From Hymenobacter cellulosivorans (GTDB lineage Bacteria; Bacteroidota; Bacteroidia; Cytophagales; Hymenobacteraceae), in assembly GCF_022919135.1 (NCBI RefSeq), contig NZ_CP095049.1, positions 2,298,501 through 2,362,500 of the forward strand: 64,000 bases of DNA. Reading direction: 5' to 3'. Below, piece by piece: positions 59,701 to 64,000 of the stretch (position 1 is its first letter; the number at the start of each line of letters is the position of its first letter). Below the pieces are notes generated by a model, which worked only from the letters and a program-made list of their open reading frames with translations, searched no databases and was not told the DNA's origin. Position numbers and translations under genes: made by a program.

Positions 59701-61855
59701 GGAACCAGGCCGGCTCCCCACGCAGCTGCCGGGCCAGGGCAAATACCACCCCGGCGGCGGCCAGGGCCTCGCCAATCAGCAGGCCCACAGACGGATTTCG
59801 TATGCCGAACAACGCCTGTAGGACCAGTGCCGCCGCGCTCAGGTATAAGGCCCCGACGAGGCCGCCAAAACCCTGGTGCAACGCCCGGTTGGTGGGAGAA
59901 TCCTGAGCGTCGGGTTCAAGTAGGGGTTGGGAAAAGGTCAGGCGGAAGTAGCCCGCGCCCAGGCTGGCGGCCAAAAACACAATCAGGGCGTTGCGTTGCA
60001 GCTCGGCCGGCGAGTAGCTGGTGAGCTGGGCGGTTATCATTACCAGCAGGCCTGCGCCAGCCAGCAAAGCGCCCACACTGGCCACCCGGAACACCAGGGC
60101 TTCCCGCTCCCGGGCCATAATAAAGGCAATCAGCAGGGCTTCGAGCAGCATAAATAGGCCCACGACCGGCCCTGTAGCGTGCCAGCCCTGCAGCGAAAAG
60201 GCCGTAGCCAGGGCCAAAATCAGGGAAATGATGGTGTCGGTCTGAAACAGCCACTGAATGCCCAGCTGCCGGGCCCGGCGGGCTACGAAGAAGGTCAGCA
60301 CCGCGCCCAGGGCCAGCGGAATAGTTTTCCAGGGCGAGCCGGTGCTGTATTGGTAGAGGTTGAAGCCCAGCGTGGTCCAGTTGAGCACGTGGGCGGCAAA
60401 AAGCAGGGCATCAAAGCGGGAATCGGCGTACACGCGGCGGTACTGTACCACGGCCGCCGCCACGCCCACCAGCACCACCAGGCTCATAGCCGTTACGCGG
60501 GCCACACCCGTCAGGGGCTGGGCCAGGTGGAAGTGCCAGTATTGATGAAAGACAAAAAAGCTCAGAATGCTCAGCAGCAGCTGGTATTTCCACTGCTGCC
60601 GGTAGGTAATGGCAATGCAGAAGGCCGTAACCGCCGTGGCCGTGCCCAGCGTAATTAAATCGGGCGGAATAACGGCCAGGGCCACCAGGCTCAGCACCCC
60701 GTGCAGCGTCGCCACCGACTCCCGGCTGCTGGTCCAGGCCAGCCAGAGGTTGGCCGCTACGCCCGTCAGCAGCAGCCCGTAGCTCAGCGGCGGCGCGGCC
60801 CACTGCAGGCCCGGTACGCTGGTAGCCCCCACGCAGGCAAACAGGAAAATAGCCGCTGCACTGCTTTGTAGCCACACGTGCAGGCGCTGAGCAAAGGGCT
60901 TGGTACGCAGGTAATAATTCAAGCCCAGCAGGGCCCCGGCAAACCCCGAAATCATGGCGAAGCGCACCGGCGGCTTGACCTGCACGGCCGTGTAAATTCC
61001 CAGAAACCCGACGCCGATAACCAGCACCACGGCGCCCAGAATACCGGTCCAGTTGTCGAGCAACACCTGTTCGGTTCGTTCCCACCACGTAGGCTCGGCG
61101 GGCTCCGTGGGAACGGGCCGGGGCGCCGGCCGCGGTGGGGCCGGGGGCGTAAAAACCGGTTCGGGCTTGGATTCCGGTTTGGGTTCCGGGCGCGGTGCAG
61201 GCCGGGGCTCCGTACTTGGCGCCGGCTTGGGCTGGGCAGGAGCCGGGGAAGGGGTTGGAACAACGGGCGGCGCTACCGGTGCGGCTGGAGAACCAACGGG
61301 TGGCAGAACCGGCTCAGCAGTTGGCGGAGTTGGCACCGGAGCCGGTGGTACTGTCGGAGTGGAAATGGCGGGCTCAGCAGCCGGGGTGGCAACCGGCGGC
61401 ACAACTGGCGCAACCGGCTCGGGAGCTGCCACCGGCGAAGCTACGGGTACCGGCGGCGTGGGTACAACCGGTGGAACGACCGGCGTAGACGTGACTGAAA
61501 TTGCCGGTGCGGCTGGCAGCGGAGCTATTACTTTGGGCTCTACCGGGGTGGCTGGAGTAGCCGGAATGGCTACCGGCCGGGCAGGTACTACGGCGGGAGC
61601 CGTGGTAGTGGCTGAAGCTGCGGTAGCCGGCGCAGCAGCTACCGGCGCGGCGGGGCGCGGTGGGGCAGTCCGTATGGGTGGGGCGTCGCGGAGTTCCTGG
61701 AGCTCTCTGCGCAGCTGCTCTACCTGGGTTAGCAACTGGGCGTGGCCGGTTTCGCGCTCGGTCAGGCGCTGCTCCAGTCGTTTGAGTCGGTCCCTGAAGC
61801 CGTGGTAAACCAGGGCCACTACTACCGTCACAACTATGACTAGCAAAGCCTCCAT
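56762..61855 (-). CDS. Giant DUF2339 polytopic membrane protein with internal repeats
   Basis: The 1697-residue protein starts MEALLVIVVTVVVALVYHGF, with one TM helix and a coiled coil (about 22-60). A very long Pro/Ala/Val/Thr-rich linker (about 60-255) follows and then some 40 or more TM helices. The family signature WERTEQVLLDNWTGILGAVVL opens the membrane part. DUF2339 proteins are predicted inner-membrane proteins of unknown function, often of 800-1100 residues. This one is enlarged by tandem repeats of 181 residues. The gene is divergent from a LysR regulator and convergent with the hydrolase. Confidence 0.88.
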   Translation of the reverse strand: MEALLVIVVTVVVALVYHGFRDRLKRLEQRLTERETGHAQLLTQVEQLRRELQELRDAPPIRTAPPRPAAPVAAAPATAASATTTAPAVVPARPVAIPATPATPVEPKVIAPLPAAPAISVTSTPVVPPVVPTPPVPVASPVAAPEPVAPVVPPVATPAAEPAISTPTVPPAPVPTPPTAEPVLPPVGSPAAPVAPPVVPTPSPAPAQPKPAPSTEPRPAPRPEPKPESKPEPVFTPPAPPRPAPRPVPTEPAEPTWWERTEQVLLDNWTGILGAVVLVIGVGFLGIYTAVQVKPPVRFAMISGFAGALLGLNYYLRTKPFAQRLHVWLQSSAAAIFLFACVGATSVPGLQWAAPPLSYGLLLTGVAANLWLAWTSSRESVATLHGVLSLVALAVIPPDLITLGTATAVTAFCIAITYRQQWKYQLLLSILSFFVFHQYWHFHLAQPLTGVARVTAMSLVVLVGVAAAVVQYRRVYADSRFDALLFAAHVLNWTTLGFNLYQYSTGSPWKTIPLALGAVLTFFVARRARQLGIQWLFQTDTIISLILALATAFSLQGWHATGPVVGLFMLLEALLIAFIMAREREALVFRVASVGALLAGAGLLVMITAQLTSYSPAELQRNALIVFLAASLGAGYFRLTFSQPLLEPDAQDSPTNRALHQGFGGLVGALYLSAAALVLQALFGIRNPSVGLLIGEALAAAGVVFALARQLRGEPAWFRTLHFAAGQVLLTVAILGLHKLGLVWPATAAVLYLEVLALTWLLGRATEVHAFRMYLGAALLAGLWLLLAGTGPGQQLPAASLHRNALLLLGAGLLSAVFFRQLSRPLWLSAQASASPERSLHQGLGGLTGVLYLAGAGVLLQALFGPPQPPALALISGAAVAAGLVFGLSRWLRGSTEWFRILHLLAGQMLLTVAILGLHKLGLVWPATAAVLYLETLALTWLLSRATEVVAFRMYLGAALLAGFWLLLAAGLHWSVLPPAALHRNTVLLLAAGLASAVFFQLFARQLWLSAQVSTSPDRSLYQGLGGLTGVLYLAGAGLLLQALFGPPQPPAAALVSGAVVAAGLVFGLSRWLHGGVEWFRILHLLVGQLLLSIAVLGLHKLGLSWPLTTVLLYAEFLLMLGLLAGRREWWVYRVQLYATLLLATLLPVVVYGTGQLSPEQRALLLTLAALATAAAQATLVRLAAPEYDLLPFSYNPAYRLRVLGTVAGLLLLAAAGLIYHHTWAGWVAVGIAGALLALRRSVRVPGLWVGLLLAAAGYHLLQWHHVLVAEPGLNSGAALLYLLPLVLLAAPGLAFSWWQAQARHVRWPWLYLLGLHVLVLGWATAPVRFEALAVLVWCGAIALAAGAAQWLRRRFSDPAALTRQGSPDRHLLHVAYGLLAWALLWHFYHEVPGTAELWHVPTRRLTAAALVLVLAGLAWRRPPATAPVYRSWQLLHPYLPELTLLFLGFTLGYEVRLTWLALSWLALAFALTLGGGRLPEQLHRVQLYGVLFFWLSTIWATYVALRYLAPGQLLSVRWLTTAGAVALQFAYAAVALQSHATAKPLYWPAGLSGLARLGQLSPRQLVAALLYPAFVALTVLLVQSFDRSVLTVLLMLEVVALFVSSLLLRRQDFRYASLAGVAVCLVRLVFFDLSQRGTVTRAVVFILMGLLLLGMNALYARFKDRFAPTPAADESAEDFSPTTDPDEPQPAATPTE
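58560..60186 (-). repeat. Three tandem 543-bp units inside the DUF2339 gene
   Basis: Matching landmarks recur exactly 543 bp apart. For example, GGCGGGCCAAACAATGCC is at 58713 and 59256, with a diverged copy (GCCGAACAACGCC) at 59804. TGCAG-ATCCG-AACCACTC recurs at about 58604 and 59147. The first two units are the most alike; the third and further flanking segments are more diverged. Each unit encodes about five to six TM helices. Confidence 0.85.
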
Positions 61856-62077
61856 ACGCTACTATTGCTGGATGAAAATCGGAGAATCTTGGCCGCCGCC
61901 AAAGCTGGGTGAAAGGCTCGGGCCGAGCTGCCGGCCGCGTAGGCCCGGACTTGGAAGCTGAAACTTACTGATTTATTCCAATCGTTTCGGCGTACGCTGC
62001 CAAAGTCCGGAGCTGAAGCGTGGCAGCTGCTTTCGATGGCCGGGCGCGGAGGAGGTAGCGGCAGTAGCCCCGGCGCG

Positions 62078-62108
62078 TTGCGGCACCTGCCCAAGAGTTG
62101 TAGCTTGC
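62078..62108 (+). promoter_or_regulatory. Candidate promoter of the LysR gene
   Basis: TTG at 62078-62080, 20-base gap, TAGCTTGC at 62101-62108. The ATG is at 62116, so the transcript may be leaderless or nearly so. Confidence 0.45.
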
Positions 62109-62115
62109 CGCCGTT

Positions 62116-63021
62116 ATGCTCTCCTACAAGCACGAAATATTCCTGGAAGTGGCCCGCCTGCTGAGCTTCACCAAGGCCAGCCAAAACCTGTTCGTGAGCC
62201 AGTCGGCCGTGAGCAAGCACGTAAAGGCCCTGGAAGAAGAGTACAAAATCGGACTGTTCGAGCGGCTCGGCAACACCGTCAAGCTCACGCCCGCCGGGCA
62301 GTTGCTCTACCAAAAGCTGCTGGTTGCCAAGCAGCTCCAGCACGAGCTCCACCAGGAGTTCACAGCCCTGAGCGCCGACTATTCCCCGCGCTTTCGGATG
62401 ATGATTGGGGCCAGTACCACCATTTCGCTCTACGTGCTGCCCCCGGTGCTGTCGGCCTACCTCAACAAGAACCCCAACATTCAGCTCACGCTCAAAAACC
62501 GCAACAGCGAGAACATCCTCAAAGCCCTACTCGACCACGAAATTGACCTGGGCATCATCGAGGGCATCAACAAAGTCAGCAACGTGACTTACACCCCGTT
62601 CCTGACCGACGATGTCATTGCCGTGTGCTCGGCCAAAAACCCGCTCAACCGGCAAAACCTCACGGTGCAGGACTTGCACAACGTGCCGCTGGCCGTGCGC
62701 GAAGTCGGCTCGGGCACCCTGGCCGTGCTGGAAGAAGCGCTGGCTGAACACCACCTCAAACTGCCCGACTTGCCGGTAAAAGTGCGGCTGGGCGGTACGG
62801 AAGCCCTCAAAAACTTCGTGCGCGTCGATACCTGCCTGGCGTTTCTGCCCCGGCAGGCGGTAGTCAAGGAGCTGGAGTCGGGGGAGCTGCTCGAAGTCCC
62901 GATTCAGGGACTGGCCATGCGGCGGCAGTTCAACTTCATCCAACGCCGGGGCACCGAAAACAACTTGCCCTACAAAGATTTCGTGCAGTTCATGAAGCGG
63001 CACTATTCGAAAAGGGAATAG
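62116..63021 (+). CDS. LysR-family transcriptional regulator
   Basis: The 301-residue protein has the LysR HTH (FTKASQNLFVSQSAVSKHVK near 20-40; LGNTVKLTPAGQLL) and a substrate-binding domain from about 90 (MMIGASTTISLYVLPPVLSA; LDHEIDLGIIEG; AVREVGSGT). The effector pocket cannot be typed by eye; sequences like this in Bacteroidota include CysB/CysR-like and YeiE-like regulators. It is divergent from the DUF2339 gene and 81 bp upstream of threonine synthase, either of which may be its target. LysR regulators usually act on the divergent neighbour and their own promoter. Confidence 0.94.
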   Translation: MLSYKHEIFLEVARLLSFTKASQNLFVSQSAVSKHVKALEEEYKIGLFERLGNTVKLTPAGQLLYQKLLVAKQLQHELHQEFTALSADYSPRFRMMIGASTTISLYVLPPVLSAYLNKNPNIQLTLKNRNSENILKALLDHEIDLGIIEGINKVSNVTYTPFLTDDVIAVCSAKNPLNRQNLTVQDLHNVPLAVREVGSGTLAVLEEALAEHHLKLPDLPVKVRLGGTEALKNFVRVDTCLAFLPRQAVVKELESGELLEVPIQGLAMRRQFNFIQRRGTENNLPYKDFVQFMKRHYSKRE

Positions 63022-63102
63022 GCTATTCCGAATCCCTATTTTGTTTTCGCATACCGCCGGGGCTACTTGCCGTTCTAAAGCGCAACTGTTTAGCCCCGCC
63101 CC

Positions 63103-64000
63103 ATGGAAACCTGCACCGCCCTTACCTCTCGAATCCAGATCCTGGAATGCTCCGCCTGTGGCCGGCCCCACTCGGCCTTCACCTTGCAGCGGGTATCGGA
63201 GTGCTGCCAGATGCCGCTGCTGGCTGTTTACGACCTGCACGAGCCCCTAAGCAAAGCCAGCATCTGCCAGACTGAGGGCTCGATGTGGCGCTACCGCGAA
63301 GTGCTGCCTTTGCTCCATGATGAAAACCGCGTCAGCCTGGGCGAAGGATTTACCCCCATTCTGGACCTGAAGCGCCTGGGCAGCCGCTACGACCTGCACT
63401 CATTGGTGCTCAAGGATGAAGGCAAAAACCCAACGGGCTCATTTAAGGCCCGGGGCCTGAGCATGGCTATTTCCAAGGCCAAGGAGCTGGGTATTGAGGG
63501 CTGCATTGTGCCCACCGCTGGCAACGCGGGCGTGGCCATGGCCGCCTACTGTGCCAAGGCCGGTATGCGGGCCGTAGTGGCCATGCCCCGGCACACGCCT
63601 AAGGCCTTCCGGGAAGAGTGCTACTGGTACGGGGCCGAAGTGGAGCTGATTGACGGCCTCATCAACGACTGCGCCGCCTGGGTGCGCCAAACCAACGCCA
63701 GCGGGGCCCTGCTCGACGTTTCGACGCTGAAGGAGCCCTACCGTATTGAGGGCAAAAAAACCATGGGCTACGAAATTGCCGAGCAGCTAAACTGGACCCT
63801 GCCCGACGTGATATTGTACCCCGCCGGCGGCGGCACCGGCCTGATTGGCATCTGGAAGGCCTTCCAGGAAATGAAAGCCCTGGGCTGGCTGGCTCCCGAC
63901 GTGCAGCTGCCGCGCATGGTGGCCGTGCAGGCTGCCAACTGCTGCCCCCTGATTGAAACCTATACGGGCCGGCAGGCCAATGCCCACCACTACGTTGGCA
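63103..64000 (+). CDS. thrC: Threonine synthase (PLP fold type II), 3' end cut by window edge
   Basis: The open frame from ATG 63103 (METCTALTSRIQILECSACG) runs off the window after 299 codons. It has a Cys-rich N-terminus (ECSACG; ECCQM) like a zinc-ribbon type, then GEGFTPILDL, the PLP-lysine motif NPTGSFKARG, a PTAGNAGVAMAAY segment and the glycine-rich phosphate loop YPAGGGTGLIGIW. These fit threonine synthase, which makes threonine from O-phosphohomoserine. Related fold-II enzymes (cysteate synthase, diaminopropionate enzymes) cannot be wholly excluded from the partial sequence. Confidence 0.88.
   Translation, partial: METCTALTSRIQILECSACGRPHSAFTLQRVSECCQMPLLAVYDLHEPLSKASICQTEGSMWRYREVLPLLHDENRVSLGEGFTPILDLKRLGSRYDLHSLVLKDEGKNPTGSFKARGLSMAISKAKELGIEGCIVPTAGNAGVAMAAYCAKAGMRAVVAMPRHTPKAFREECYWYGAEVELIDGLINDCAAWVRQTNASGALLDVSTLKEPYRIEGKKTMGYEIAEQLNWTLPDVILYPAGGGTGLIGIWKAFQEMKALGWLAPDVQLPRMVAVQAANCCPLIETYTGRQANAHHYVG

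Noticed and set aside
59242..60024. 260-codon plus-strand frame
   Set aside because: Antisense to the repeated DUF2339 gene; its repetitive look only mirrors the 543-bp units.
58560..60186. CRISPR-like or transposon explanation for the repeated DNA
   Set aside because: Units are 543 bp, in frame and coding for TM helices; no spacer-repeat pattern or terminal inverted repeats.
1..64000. tRNA, rRNA, prophage, insertion sequences, CRISPR arrays
   Set aside because: None recognised by reading both strands; no transposase, integrase or Cas-like product among the frames. Short RNA genes could still be missed without a covariance search.

Overview
The window looks like a chromosomal segment of a GC-rich Bacteroidota of the Cytophagales, most likely Hymenobacter or a close relative. 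The grounds are high GC in genes with AT-rich spacers, two SusC/SusD-type outer-membrane uptake pairs, two proteins with a type IX secretion (Por) C-terminal sorting domain, a LytS/LytTR pair, start sites without clear Shine-Dalgarno sequences, and promoters fitting the Bacteroidota pattern TTG-N(15-23)-TAnnTTTG. I saw no rRNA, tRNA, CRISPR array, insertion sequence or phage. Assignment to a genus is inference.

Layout. 1-3324 (minus): an assimilatory sulfate-reduction operon cysH-cysD-cysN, with cysN cut by the window edge, led by a SAM-I (S-box) riboswitch and a good promoter. 3610-5919 (minus): penicillin-binding protein 1C. 6423-11576 (plus): SusC, SusD (frameshifted at a G run) and a small lipoprotein. 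11659-18615 (minus): a giant alpha-2-macroglobulin lipoprotein, a small membrane protein and a secreted protein with two chagasin-like inhibitor domains, forming a possible protease-defence cluster. 18991-23715 (plus): a second SusC/SusD pair. 23813-27201: a secreted protein, a LytS-type kinase with its LytTR regulator, and an AT-richer orphan gene.

27320-30468 (minus): three uncharacterised genes, namely an exported or membrane-anchored Ppx/GppA-like (actin-fold) protein, a two-TM coiled-coil protein resembling PspA, and a soluble coiled-coil protein. 30918-39996 (minus): an Rnk/GreA-C-like protein, then a tripartite RND efflux system (outer-membrane factor, pump, membrane-fusion protein), a small TM protein and an OmpR/EnvZ-type two-component system. 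40385-41030: an XRE regulator preceded by a regular array of four GGAGACAA sites. 41088-43787: small orphan genes, most with signal peptides or TM segments, and a 28-codon gene remnant. 43932-45031: RidA and a Crp/Fnr regulator. 45311-49156: a glycine-rich type IX cargo and a Tat-exported Gfo/Idh/MocA oxidoreductase. 49389-51108: a small hydrophilic protein and three lipoproteins, two of them paralogues. 51223-53957: a type IX-secreted subtilase, apparently frameshifted near its start. 54359-56676: two small genes around a strong hairpin, a class D beta-lactamase-like protein and an RBBP9-type hydrolase. 56762-61855: a 1697-residue DUF2339 membrane protein with internal 181-residue repeats. 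62116-64000: a LysR regulator and the start of threonine synthase.

Two genes, SusD at 10.5 kb and the subtilase at 53.85 kb, look broken by a single missing base in a G/C homopolymer. That pattern fits sequencing error or slippage better than old decay. Intergenic regions carry several inverted or dispersed repeats. The least explained parts are the three-gene cluster at 27.3-30.5 kb, the A2M/chagasin cluster and the operator array at 40.4 kb.
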